A stretch of 64,000 nt of DNA from DASWJZ01 sp963805325 (GTDB taxonomy: Bacteria; Pseudomonadota; Alphaproteobacteria; Rhizobiales; Afifellaceae): contig CAWDTS010000002.1 in assembly GCA_963805325.1 (NCBI GenBank), forward strand, positions 186,001-250,000, written 5' to 3'. Below, piece by piece: positions 9,223 through 18,236 of the stretch. How positions within the stretch are numbered: the first letter of the stretch is position 1; every line of letters begins with the position of its first letter. Made by a program: the position numbers and the translations under genes. Below the pieces are notes generated by a model. The model was given only the letters and a program-made list of their open reading frames with translations. It was not told where the DNA came from and did no database searches.

Positions 9223-9244
9223 TCCACCTCGGAAAGGAATTTCC

Positions 9245-9589
9245 ATGTCGATACGCGCACTTGTCGCTGCTCTCGTCGTCGCGGTGCCAACGCTCGCAAT
9301 TGCGCAGCAGCCGCAGCCGGCAGCCGGCGATCCGGCCACCAAAGCGCTCATAGACGCCAATCAGGCGATGATGAGCGACATGATGGCGCCGGCGATGCTG
9401 ACGGGGAACCCCGACAAGGACTTTATCGCGATGATGATCCCGCATCACGAAGGGGCGATCGCAATGGCGAAGGTCGTTCTCGAATACGGGCATGACGCGG
9501 ATGTCCGAGCGCTCGCCGAGGCCATCGTCAAGGGCCAGTCGGGAGAAGTGCAGTGGATGAAAGACTGGCTCGCCAAGCAGCCCAAATAA
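9245..9589 (+). CDS. DUF305 family secreted metal-binding protein
   Basis: A 114-residue protein with a Sec signal peptide (core LVAALVVAVPTLAIA, cleavage near residue 20). The mature part has the DUF305 hallmark MMIPHHEGAIAMAKVVL, plus several Met residues (MMSDMMAPAML) suited to Cu(I) binding. The ferritin-like DUF305 proteins are often found beside copper-resistance genes, although their exact chemistry is not settled. It lies 22 bases behind copA behind GGAAAGGA, so it is probably co-transcribed and acts in the periplasm. Its 3' end overlaps, on the opposite strand, the tail of the TadG-like gene by 145 bases. Confidence 0.85.
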   Translation: MSIRALVAALVVAVPTLAIAQQPQPAAGDPATKALIDANQAMMSDMMAPAMLTGNPDKDFIAMMIPHHEGAIAMAKVVLEYGHDADVRALAEAIVKGQSGEVQWMKDWLAKQPK

Positions 9590-11010
9590 GACCTTAGCGG
9601 CTGAGCCAGGCCGAACTCCGCGATCTGGTCGTAGATGGCGTCGAACACGGCGCCGATGCCGGAGGAATCGTGCACCTCGAAATAGGCGCTCGGTCCGGAG
9701 GCGCAATCGGAGAGCAAGCTGTAGACGTTGGTGTCGTCGACGTCATAGGCGATCGTGTAGATCGAGATATTGTCCGCCTTGGCGTTCTCGCAGAGCTCCG
9801 CCGTTGTGCGGTTCGCGCCGTCGATCGAGACCTCGCCGGTCGGTCCCATCGCGTCGATCGTCTGCACGCCGTCCGTCAGAAGGATGAGGATTTTGCGCAC
9901 ATAGGGGTCGGAAAAGTCGCGTGCCGTCTCAAACGGCTCGTTCGGCGACAGCATGTGCCAGCCCATCTCCGCGGCGAGCGCGATATTGGTCCAGCCGACC
10001 GGCTGCATGCCGGCGAGCGCATTGCTGAGGCCGGTGAAATCGTTGGTCAGGTCGCGCGCCTGAAGGCCCCCTTCTTCATAGCGCTTGCAGCGCGACCCAT
10101 TGGGGTCGGCCTGCTGCCACTTGCTTGCCGTTGCGCCGACCGGCGTTTCGTTCGTCACCGAATAAGGGTAGTCGCGATTCACTAGGCATTTCGCCGTCAC
10201 GATGCTCGTCGGCGTTGTCCCGCCGCTGCCCCAGCTGCCGCTGCCGTCATAGTTGGAGCCGCCATCCCACGGGTGGCTTCCGCTCGTGTCCGGAGCGCGC
10301 ACGTCGGTGTCAGCGACGTTGGCATAGACAAATTCGGAGAAGGGAACGATGCCGATCTTGGTTCGATCGGCGCGGTTGGCGGCAACCTTCGCAATGAAGT
10401 CGCGCGCTGCCGTCGTCATGCGTGTGTACTTGCTGTTCTGGTTCATCGACAGCGAGTAGTCGAGGACCAGCGAAATCTCCACGAGGATCGGATCGGGCAC
10501 GTCGACCTGGGCGAAAGTCGACGCGGGAAGCGTGTTCAGACCGATGATGCCGAGGAACGCCGTCTTCATGTCGAAGTGGCTGGAGATGGTGACAGCCTTC
10601 TGCGTCACCTGGATATCGACAGTCGGTGCAGTCTGGCCGCCGAGATTGGCGAGCGACGCCGTGATGAAATTGTTGGCCATCGCAGTGGCCTGGGCCTTCA
10701 CGGAATCCCAGTCGCTGTCGCGCTGCAGCAGGCCCTGCTGGACCAGGCGCGCCGCGGCAAGCGCGGCGGTGTCGGATGCGGTCTGCAGGGTACTGTGAGC
10801 CCTTGCGCGCTGCGCGATATCCAGCGAACCGCCGCCAAGCGCCAGCAGCGGCACAATCGCCAGGCCAAAGATGAGCGCCGTATTGCCGCGCTCATCGCGC
10901 CAAAGATCGAAGAGACGCCTCACGAGACTGCCCGAACCTTTTTTGCTTCGTGTATGATTTAGGGCGCGCAGGGCATCGAAAGAATTAAACTCGGAACAAA
11001 TTCGCCCCAA
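9445..11010 (-). CDS. TadG-like pilus-assembly protein with von Willebrand domain
   Basis: A TadE/TadG-type N-terminus (WRDERGNTALIFGLAIVPLLALGGGSLDIA) gives one membrane anchor, followed by a large extracytoplasmic von Willebrand factor A domain with a MIDAS motif (LDYSLSM), FSEFV and ILLTDG. Such proteins belong to Flp/Tad pilus systems or act as surface adhesins; no other tad genes are in the window. The ATG at 11010 gives 521 residues. A GTG at 10923, directly before RRLFDLWRDERGN, gives 492 and fits the family start better. The C-terminus after QIAEFGLAQPLR runs 50-odd residues antisense into the DUF305 gene and does not look like the family. An out-of-frame TAA at 9594-9596 could be the real stop after an indel. 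Confidence 0.75.
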   Translation of the reverse strand: MGRICSEFNSFDALRALNHTRSKKGSGSLVRRLFDLWRDERGNTALIFGLAIVPLLALGGGSLDIAQRARAHSTLQTASDTAALAAARLVQQGLLQRDSDWDSVKAQATAMANNFITASLANLGGQTAPTVDIQVTQKAVTISSHFDMKTAFLGIIGLNTLPASTFAQVDVPDPILVEISLVLDYSLSMNQNSKYTRMTTAARDFIAKVAANRADRTKIGIVPFSEFVYANVADTDVRAPDTSGSHPWDGGSNYDGSGSWGSGGTTPTSIVTAKCLVNRDYPYSVTNETPVGATASKWQQADPNGSRCKRYEEGGLQARDLTNDFTGLSNALAGMQPVGWTNIALAAEMGWHMLSPNEPFETARDFSDPYVRKILILLTDGVQTIDAMGPTGEVSIDGANRTTAELCENAKADNISIYTIAYDVDDTNVYSLLSDCASGPSAYFEVHDSSGIGAVFDAIYDQIAEFGLAQPLRSYLGCLASQSFIHCTSPDWPLTMASASARTSASCPYSRTTFAIAIAPS

Positions 11011-11084
11011 GAGTTAAGGCCGCGTTTACGGAAGTCGCTACGAACAAGGCATGCCGCCCGGCAATAGGCCGCCAGCCGTCAGAT

Positions 11085-14000
11085 TCAGGGATCAGACGGA
11101 GGGACAAGTTCGCCCATGAAGACGCCCGTCGCCGACCAGTTTCCGCCGTCGCTCACGCCGAAGCTTCCCATGACCCCGGCAGGCGCGGACCCGGCATCGG
11201 CGCCGTTCGAAGCGAACGAGCCGCTCATCGTCCCCGTCGCATCGCCGGTGACGTTGCCCGAGAAGGTCGAGGAATTGGCGAGGCTGCTCACGTCGTTCGA
11301 GCCGAAGTTCTTGCCGTCGAAGTTCGAAACGTTCCACGAGCCGCTATGGTCCGCGAAATTCCATCCCATGTGCATGTCGCCAGACGCAGCGTATTGCGCG
11401 CCGGCATTCGATACCGTGCCGACAGCGCCGCCGTCGTAGCTTGCCGTGCCGGTGGCCGGCAGGTCGCTCGGATCGGGCACCTTGCCGGCGACCCAAGTCC
11501 CGAGTTGCGTCGAGGCGCGAACGTCGTCTTCGCCGGGCGTGTTGCCTTTGATCTCGGTGCCCCACCAGCCCCACTTCATGAAGCTGCAATCGGTGCAGTT
11601 CGCGTTGGTCGGAACGTTGGCGTGCGTGACCGCGCTTGCAGAAGCCACGTAGGTTGAAGGCTTCGTGCCCCCCGGCTGCTCCGCCTCGCCCTCCGAAAGC
11701 GTCACGGAGGCCGCCGATGAATTCGTCGCCGCGGCGGCGAAGTTGTTGTCGTCGAAATAGACCGAAGCGCTTGCGCCGCCGAATTGCGACGACAGGGCAA
11801 GGCCGCCGTTAGCGACGGAGAGGTTGCCGCTGACGCTGCCGGGCGCTCCACTTGTGAAGGAGAGGGCGATGCTGCCCTGCATCGCGATCGGCTCGCGCGT
11901 TGCGCCGTTCACCTGGGAGTCGACGAAGCCCGCCGCAAAGCCGGAGAGCGACGTCAGGCTCTGCCCGACGGAAGCAGGCAGAGGCACGTCGGCGCCGAGG
12001 AATATTCCGCTCGCTGCGTAGGAGTTGCCGACAACGCCGAAATTACCGATCACGCCGGCGCCGGGAGTTCGAGCCGTCATAGACGAAAGCGCCACTGGCG
12101 GTGCCCGTCAGTCCCGAGCCGAAGAGGTAGCCGGTGAAGCCGGCGGAGCTGTCGGTGTTGTTGACTGCGACGCCGCCGAAATCGCGGCCGTCGAAATTGT
12201 TGAAGGCGAGCACGCCGATGCGGTGGCCGAAATCCCAGGTGAAATCGAAATCACCACCGGCAACATACTGATACGTGCCCTCGCCGATTGTCGCCACGAC
12301 GGTGCCGACCGCGTGTCCGGAGTAGGTGGCGAGGCCGGTGAGGGAGCCGAAGTCCTCATCCGTGTCGAGCACGATGTCGCCGGCGACCCACGTACCGAGA
12401 TGCGCCGTCATGGAAACGCTGTCGTTGGCCGAGGAGTAATCCTGGAACCGGACGTTCGTGCCCCACCAGCCCCACTCGATGAAATCGCAGGCCGAGCAGA
12501 ACGACGCACCACCCATGAAGGCTGGATTGCTGATCGCCACGGCGTCTGCCGAGACGACGTAAGTCTTGGCCTGATCGCCTTCGCGCTGATAGATCACCTC
12601 CGGCACGTCATAGTCGTCGCTCGTGGTCACCGTGCCGTTGTCGTTGGTGACATTGATCACCGCGGTCGTGTTCTGCGGATAGGCCGATTCAAGCGCGGCG
12701 TAGATGTTGTCGTCGACGAACGTCGACTGGCCGTCGCCGGAACCCTGTTCCGGGCCCTGGCCGAATTCGAGCGTCAGCGAGCCGGACCCGTCCGACGTCA
12801 CGCCCTGGACGGCGAGGTTGCCGCCGACGCGATCGCTGCCGGCATCGAAATTGATGACGATGCCTTGGCCGTCTTCGGGGCGGCCTGTTGCAAGCGCCTG
12901 TGTCATCGACGAGTCGCACCCGACGCCGGGAGCCGAGCAGCCGCTCTGGTAGTCAACATTGACCACGCCGGCGGAATAACCCGTCAGCGTTCGGGTCGTG
13001 CGGCTACCGATCGCAACATTGTCGTCGGCCAACGATGCGACGTGCACCGTGCTGAAATTGGTGGCGCCATCGATTGTCGTGTCGGCAAACGGATCGTTGT
13101 TCGAGACGTCGGAGCTCAGAACGAAGTTCGCGCCGTCGGGGCCGAACACCTGCGTGCCGCCGTCGGCTCCGGCCAGGGTCTTGACGGTGCCGTCGAACGA
13201 CCCTTCGTCGGATGCCGAGCGATAGCTGCCGCGGCGTCCTCCGGTAAATCCGAACTCATCTTCACCTTGGTCGGAGAACACGCCGGCCACGACGCCGACG
13301 CCGCTCTGCTGCGCAGCTCCGGCGCCATCGATCTGGAGCCAGGCCTGCATCATGTGGACGACCGACCCGCCTTCGCCGCCCGGCGGTTCGACCACGTAGA
13401 GGTCGCCGACCGAAGAATTCTGGTCGGTGAAGCTGGCAGCGAGAACGTCAGCACGGGCGAAGGGGACGGGAACGCCCTGGATCGGGTCCTGGGTGAACGT
13501 GTAGCGGCGAACAGTGTCACCCTCCGATGGGCTGGTGAACACGTCGGTGAAATCCGTCGGCTCGCCGTAGAGCGCGTAGACCGGATTGGTCACATCGCGA
13601 TGCGCAACCTCGTCGGCGGCAGTCGCGTAGGACCCGTCGACGCCGGGCGCCATCTCGTAGAAGGCGAAGCCCTGGTTGGCATAGATCACGCCGTCGAGCG
13701 AGCCGAAGGGCGACGCGAAGTTCGTCATCAGGATCGTGCTGAAGTGATCCGGGAAATAGACCGGCAGCTCGATGTTTCCGACGCTCGGCACAGCGCCGGA
13801 GCCGGAAAAGAAGGTTTGCGAGCCCGACGTCGCCAGGGTCAGGTCGATTGCCTGATCATGATCCTCGTCGCCTCCGACAAGCCCAAGCTCGCCGGGACGA
13901 TAGCCCTCGCCGCCTTCGCTCGAGATCGTGTTGCCGGAGTCGGTTTCGTAGGTCGAAGGGGCGGTCAGCAGACGCAGGCGGATCGGTTCGTGCGTGTAAG

Positions 14001-14835
14001 TAGGCGGAGGCGTTGTGGTCGTGGTCGTTGGGACGGTCGGTATCGAGTTCGTGTCCTCGACGAAGGTGGTCGTCGTGAGCGTGTCGATAGTGTAGTCCAG
14101 CGGCGGTATCCGCGGCTCCTGCTGACCGCTCGTGCTGCCTCCGCCGCCGTTGACGATGGCGGCCACCTGGCTCGACTTGTTGCTGCCGCCGCTCGTCCCC
14201 GGAGGACCGGCCAGCCGATTGTTGACGATGCTCGCGATCTCCGGTGTTACCGCGGCCGGCGGCGAGACGGAGCCCGCGGCGTTGACGGTGACATACTCGT
14301 TCATCGCGAACGATTGGCCGTTCACGCTGCAGCTTGGCTGCGCGTAGACGCATACGACGATGCTCCCACCCTGGTCGTCGCTCTGCTGCATATAGACGAA
14401 GATGCCGCCGCGAATGCCGGCGGTCCCGACCGGCGTCTTGATGGTCGCGCCGCCGGTCTTCGATGTGCGTCCGCCGATGAAGCGGAACACGCCGCGCGTC
14501 AGCGTTGCCGCGACCTTGGCCGTCCCGGCGTTCGGGTCATAGACGAAGTCGTCGATCGTCAGATCGGAATTGGGCCCGACCGTGAAGGCCGTACCGTCGA
14601 CGAGCAGGATCTGGACGAGACCCTCGCCACCGGTCGTGACGTGCTCGTTGTGAATGACGTTGTCGCCGAGCGTTATGGTGCGCCCCGACGCGCCGGGCGG
14701 CACGCCTAGCGCCGACTGGTTCACCGCGGCGGCAACACCAACTTCGGATGCAGCGTTCGCCTGTCCTATGGAAAGAGCGACTATGCACGTCGCCAAAGAA
14801 AGAAGGGCGCGGCGCACCGACATTGCTGCCCTCAC
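11085..14835 (-). CDS. Large FecR-domain protein with TbpB-like beta-barrel C-terminus, one frameshift
   Basis: Two reading frames (12043-14835 and 11085-12095) join at about 12070 to give about 1249 residues if one extra base is removed; the total length is 3n+1. A signal peptide (about residues 1-29, SIGQANAAS) is followed by a FecR-like domain (about 45-140, VGPNSDLTIDDFVYDP...RGVFRFIGGR). Next is a Thr/Pro linker and a long Gly/Ser/Asp-rich beta region. Two tandem copies of a C-terminal module follow. Each has a CxxC-WGWWGT motif, GTWVAG, and the Gly/Phe pattern of TbpB-type eight-stranded barrels (GLTGTASGAF; ATGTMSGSF). There is no lipobox. Known TbpB barrels are cargo of Slam/type XI outer-membrane proteins, and such a protein is encoded upstream. 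I infer a secreted surface protein. Confidence 0.7.
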
Positions 14836-14989
14836 GCAGTATGGTTACCAAAGAGTTGCATACAATAGCAGGGTCAGGGCTGCGGTCGAGCACCTTTCAC
14901 CAGGGACTCCGGGCAAATTCAGCTATGCTTAAGGTGCCAGGGCCACACCTTTTCGTGACCGCGCTGATCGGCCGGCACACATGCGGCGG

Positions 14990-15619
14990 CTAGGAGAGCA
15001 GCGCCTCGAGCGCACGTCGCCAGTCGTCAGGGGTCTTTCGTACGCCGGCCCCGCCGGCAGAGTCCGGCACGATCGAATAGCCAAGCGCATGCACGCGGGC
15101 GAGGACGCGAGAACCCTTCGCCAGAGTCATGGAGCCTCGCCCGAAGACCATCTCGAAATGCGGCGGGGCGCCGTCCTCTCCGAGACTGAGGTCCGCTCCG
15201 GCGGAGTCGATCGCGAGCGTCCCGAAGGGCGTGGTGAAGGTAACGCCGTCCGGCGTCTTCGCGGTGCGGCCGCCAATGAAGCGGAAGACGCCGCGCGAAA
15301 GAGTCGCCCCGATCGTCGCCCGGCCGCCGGCGGGATCGAAGGCGAAAGCATTGATCGTGACCTCTGAGCTCGGCCCAAGGGTCAGCGTCGTGCCGTCCGC
15401 GAAAAGGATCTGTGTCAGGCCGTGGGCGCCGGTAGCGACCGTCTTCCCGTGAACGTCATTCTGGCTGAAGACGACGGTCTTCGGCGCCGCTTGCCGCGCG
15501 GCCTGCGCCATCAGTGTAGCTGCGGCCGCCGATGCCGCGACGCTCGCCGCAGCCGCAGCGAGCGAAAGGATCAGACACACGGCGACAAGGCCGCGTAGCC
15601 GATGCCACGCCAGACGCAT
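14990..15619 (-). CDS. Small FecR-domain exported protein
   Basis: A 209-residue protein with a hydrophobic signal-like start (LVAVCLILSLAAAAASVAA). Its FecR-like domain closely parallels the N-terminal domain of the large protein at 11085-14835 (LGPSSEVTINAFAFDP and RGVFRFIGGRTAK versus VGPNSDLTIDDFVYDP and RGVFRFIGGRTSK). It lacks the barrel modules. Its ATG begins one base after the stop of the Slam-like gene, so the two are almost certainly co-transcribed and translationally coupled. In classical systems FecR is an anti-sigma sensor, but this domain also occurs in secreted proteins without a sigma factor, as here. I read it as an accessory or a paralogous remnant of the cargo. Confidence 0.7.
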   Translation of the reverse strand: MRLAWHRLRGLVAVCLILSLAAAAASVAASAAAATLMAQAARQAAPKTVVFSQNDVHGKTVATGAHGLTQILFADGTTLTLGPSSEVTINAFAFDPAGGRATIGATLSRGVFRFIGGRTAKTPDGVTFTTPFGTLAIDSAGADLSLGEDGAPPHFEMVFGRGSMTLAKGSRVLARVHALGYSIVPDSAGGAGVRKTPDDWRRALEALLS

Positions 15620-15620
15620 C

Positions 15621-17021
15621 CTAGAACCTCTTCGTCAGAGCGACCGAGCCGTGGACGTTCTTGAAGACGCGAGTGTCATAATTTGAATCCACCATGCGGT
15701 AGCCGCTTCGCGCCTGCAGCCCCCAGCCGTCGTTGATCGGCACATCGAACGTCCCGACGACGTATTTCTCCTTGTCCCATTCCGCATCGGTGGCACTGAT
15801 CGTCGGGTCGGGGCCGTCGTAGTCGCGCCGCAGATAACCGCCGGTCACCGAGAAGGTGAGCGGGTCTCTTTTCCCGGACGAGCCGAAGGCCAGGATCCAG
15901 CCGGCCGAGCCGCCCCATTGCCAGACGTCCAGGTAATCGCGCTCCGTCAGCCGGCGCTCGCCCTCGATGCCGGCGAAAACCGAAAACCTGTCGCCGAACT
16001 GCTGCTGGACGCGGGCGTTCGCGGATATCCGCTGGCCGGAGCGCAGCGAAGAGGTCGGGCGCAGACTGGAATTCAGGTATTCTTCGCGCCGGTACTCCGC
16101 CAGCGTGTAAAGGCGCGTGTGGGACGTCAGCGGCGCCGTGAAGTTGGAGCCCGCGCCAACGGCGCCGAGGTAGGGATCTCCGTCGAGCAGAATTCCGCTG
16201 CCGATGCCGTAGAGGCCGAGCGCACTGTCCTTCAGACCGAAGCGTTCCAGATCGAAGAGCGGGCCTGCCTTGAGCTCCGCGACCTCCAGATCAAGGTCGT
16301 GCCGCTCCTTGTACCAGGCGCCGTAGGTCGCCAGGTTGACGTTGAAGCGGTCGCCCTGGTTATGCATGTCGATCGACAGCGCGAGGTTGGCGCTCGCGAA
16401 GGCGTTGTAGTCCGGCGTTCCGGTCGCCTGGTTGTCCAGCTCGAAGGGAAGCTGGGTGCCTCCAACGTTGAGCCGCACGGTTCCGTTGGGACCGGCGTTG
16501 GCGTTGGTCTGGTAGCGGATGCCGGACTGGAAAAGGCCGTGGAACGTATAGCCCTTCGTGCGATCGTCGATGGCGGAGAGGTAGGGATCGACCCGCGCCT
16601 TCACCACGTCCGGCACATGGGGCGCACTCAGCGCATTCTGGAAATACGAGCGGGCTGTCTCGTAGGCGCCGAGGCGGAAATAGAGGACGCCAAGCTCTAA
16701 CTGAAGACGCGGCAGGCCGGGCGCAAAGATGAGCATGCGCTCCAAGGTTGCAATTGCCGCCTCGACGTCTCCCGCGCGGGCGGAGAGGCCGGCATACTCG
16801 AACGCGACATCGAGGTTCGACGGGTCGTTCAGCACCTGCTGGAAAAGGACTCGCCGACGTTCCTGAATTTGCTTCGTCTCTTCGCTGGTGGGCGCTTTGG
16901 TGGCGCTCGCCTGCGAAGGGCTGCCGGCGTCGTTGAGAGTTTGGGCGCGCGCGCCGGCCGCCGCGAAAATCGCAATCGCGGCAAAGGCATGCAGAACTGT
17001 TCGCCAACTCCAGCGATGCAT
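15621..17021 (-). CDS. Slam/DUF560-type outer-membrane protein with TPR N-terminus
   Basis: 466 residues from the ATG at 17021, chosen because it starts a normal signal peptide (AFAAIAIFAAAGARAQ); a longer frame reaching 17285 lacks one. Residues about 60-150 form TPR-like helices (DPSNLDVAFEYAGLSARAGD; LQLELGVLYFRLGAYETARS). From about 170 the sequence is a transmembrane beta-barrel with alternating aromatic strands (YTFHGLFQSGIRYQTNANAG...) and a C-terminal aromatic (VALTKRF). This TPR-plus-barrel layout is that of the surface lipoprotein assembly modifiers (type XI secretion), which move TbpB-like proteins across the outer membrane. It heads the minus-strand set with the two FecR proteins. 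Family assignment rests on architecture; Neisseria Slam proteins are of similar size. Confidence 0.7.
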   Translation of the reverse strand: MHRWSWRTVLHAFAAIAIFAAAGARAQTLNDAGSPSQASATKAPTSEETKQIQERRRVLFQQVLNDPSNLDVAFEYAGLSARAGDVEAAIATLERMLIFAPGLPRLQLELGVLYFRLGAYETARSYFQNALSAPHVPDVVKARVDPYLSAIDDRTKGYTFHGLFQSGIRYQTNANAGPNGTVRLNVGGTQLPFELDNQATGTPDYNAFASANLALSIDMHNQGDRFNVNLATYGAWYKERHDLDLEVAELKAGPLFDLERFGLKDSALGLYGIGSGILLDGDPYLGAVGAGSNFTAPLTSHTRLYTLAEYRREEYLNSSLRPTSSLRSGQRISANARVQQQFGDRFSVFAGIEGERRLTERDYLDVWQWGGSAGWILAFGSSGKRDPLTFSVTGGYLRRDYDGPDPTISATDAEWDKEKYVVGTFDVPINDGWGLQARSGYRMVDSNYDTRVFKNVHGSVALTKRF

Positions 17022-17393
17022 CCGACGACGCCCCCGACACGCCCGTTGGGCTCTGCGGCTTTTCCCGGCAATTCGCCCAAGCCGTTCTGAAATCAGAAGA
17101 ATACTCTCGCCCGGCGAGAATGCGGAGGGAGGCGGAAAATGTAAAGGCGAGGCGCTGTCCAATCCTCGTGCGCGGGCGGTTGCATGCACGAAATAGAGGC
17201 CCGTGTGGCAAATCGGCCAAATCACAACCGACGCGCGACGTCGTGAGATCAAGGCGGCATTACGCGCCGGCCGCCCTCCGATCATTCATTCCGTATCGGA
17301 ATTAGAGGCGGACGAAAAATATATTGGCGAACGTAAAGCGGCGACGGCTAAGCCTCATCCTCGGAGCGAACACGCGCATAGCAGCGAGGAGAC
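17022..17393. other. 372-base divergent intergenic region
   Basis: This separates the Slam-like operon (minus) from the RraA-TTT operon (plus). No convincing gene is seen. It is locally A+T-richer near 17300-17335 (ATATATT), as expected for promoters, and holds a LysR-type palindrome at 17288-17302. Confidence 0.6.
17288..17302. promoter_or_regulatory. Candidate LysR-type operator (T-N11-A dyad)
   Basis: ATTCCG-TAT-CGGAAT is a perfect inverted repeat that satisfies the LysR-family consensus T-N11-A. It lies 92 bases upstream of the rraA-like start, the normal distance for an activator site, and an A+T-rich stretch follows. The operon ends with its own LysR gene (21474-22445), which makes autoregulated control the natural reading. 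Confidence 0.5.
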
Positions 17394-18131
17394 ATGGACA
17401 AAAAGGCACCACACAGAGGATCGGCCGGACGACTGCCCGTCGAACGGATTCGTCCCACCCCGCCGGCAATTTCTCAAGACTTCATCGATCGCTTCCTGGC
17501 CTTGGGGGATCTGACCAGCACGATCTCGGACGCGCTCGACCGGCACGACATCGTCAGGGTCGTGCCGTCTTCGGAGCTGAAGCCGACCATCGCGGGCTCG
17601 CGCGCCGTCGGCCGGGCCATCACCGTGCGCAACGTGCAGCAGCCGCTCTCGGCCGGCGAAGCGATCGGGCAGAACGCAAACCGGATGACCGAGATCGAGG
17701 GCATCCATCAGGCCGACCCAGGGGACGTCCTTGTGATCCAGGGCCTGCCGCAGGTCTCGAACATGGGCGGCGTCATGGCGACGACCTGCCATGTTCAGAA
17801 GCTCGCCGGCGCGGTCGTCGATGGGGGCATTCGCGACGTCGGCCACTCGCGCTCGCTCGGCTTTCCGCTCTGGTCGCGCGACATCTCGCCGATCACCGGC
17901 AAGTGGCGTGCGGTCACGCAGGAGATCAACGGGACCGTCTCGATCGGCGGCGTATCGGTCGACGCCGGCGACCTCGTCGTCGCGGACGAGACCGGCATCT
18001 GCTTCATCCCGGCCAATCTGATCGAGACAATTCTGCTGGAATGCGAGCAGACCCAGAAGAAAGAGGAAGGCTGGATCGCCGGCCTCGAGGCGGGAATGAC
18101 CATCCCCGAACTGGTCAAGAAAATCTTCTGA
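17394..18131 (+). CDS. RraA-like protein (HMG/oxaloacetate aldolase-type)
   Basis: A 245-residue protein of the RraA/MenG-like superfamily. Recognisable parts are the LTSTISDALDRHDIV start, the HQADPGDVLVIQG segment and the metal-site region GAVVDGGIRDVGHSRSLGFPLWSR with its Arg-Asp pair. Members include 4-hydroxy-4-methyl-2-oxoglutarate/4-carboxy-4-hydroxy-2-oxoadipate aldolases and the RNase E inhibitor RraA. Presence at the head of a carboxylate-transport operon favours a carbon-cleaving catabolic enzyme acting on the imported acid. A strong ribosome-binding site (CGAGGAGA) supports the ATG. The first 25 residues (basic, Pro-rich) extend beyond the family core. Confidence 0.8.
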   Translation: MDKKAPHRGSAGRLPVERIRPTPPAISQDFIDRFLALGDLTSTISDALDRHDIVRVVPSSELKPTIAGSRAVGRAITVRNVQQPLSAGEAIGQNANRMTEIEGIHQADPGDVLVIQGLPQVSNMGGVMATTCHVQKLAGAVVDGGIRDVGHSRSLGFPLWSRDISPITGKWRAVTQEINGTVSIGGVSVDAGDLVVADETGICFIPANLIETILLECEQTQKKEEGWIAGLEAGMTIPELVKKIF

Positions 18132-18236
18132 CCAACACGTTGAGGGCTGGACGCGGAGAAACGCGCATCCCGTCAGAGGAGAGCTTGGATTGGACAGTCC
18201 GGGACGCTGTCACCGGACGATAGGGAGGAACGAAGA

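Noticed and set aside
6880..9360. 826-codon open frame on the minus strand
   Set aside because: Mirror of copA, which has all P-type ATPase motifs. The reverse product is His/Arg/Asp low-complexity.
12025..14709. Very long open frame (894 codons) on the plus strand
   Set aside because: It is antisense to the FecR-barrel gene. The product is Arg/Asp/Gly/His-rich with no family motifs, as expected of a GC-rich mirror frame; the minus strand has a signal peptide and recognisable domains.
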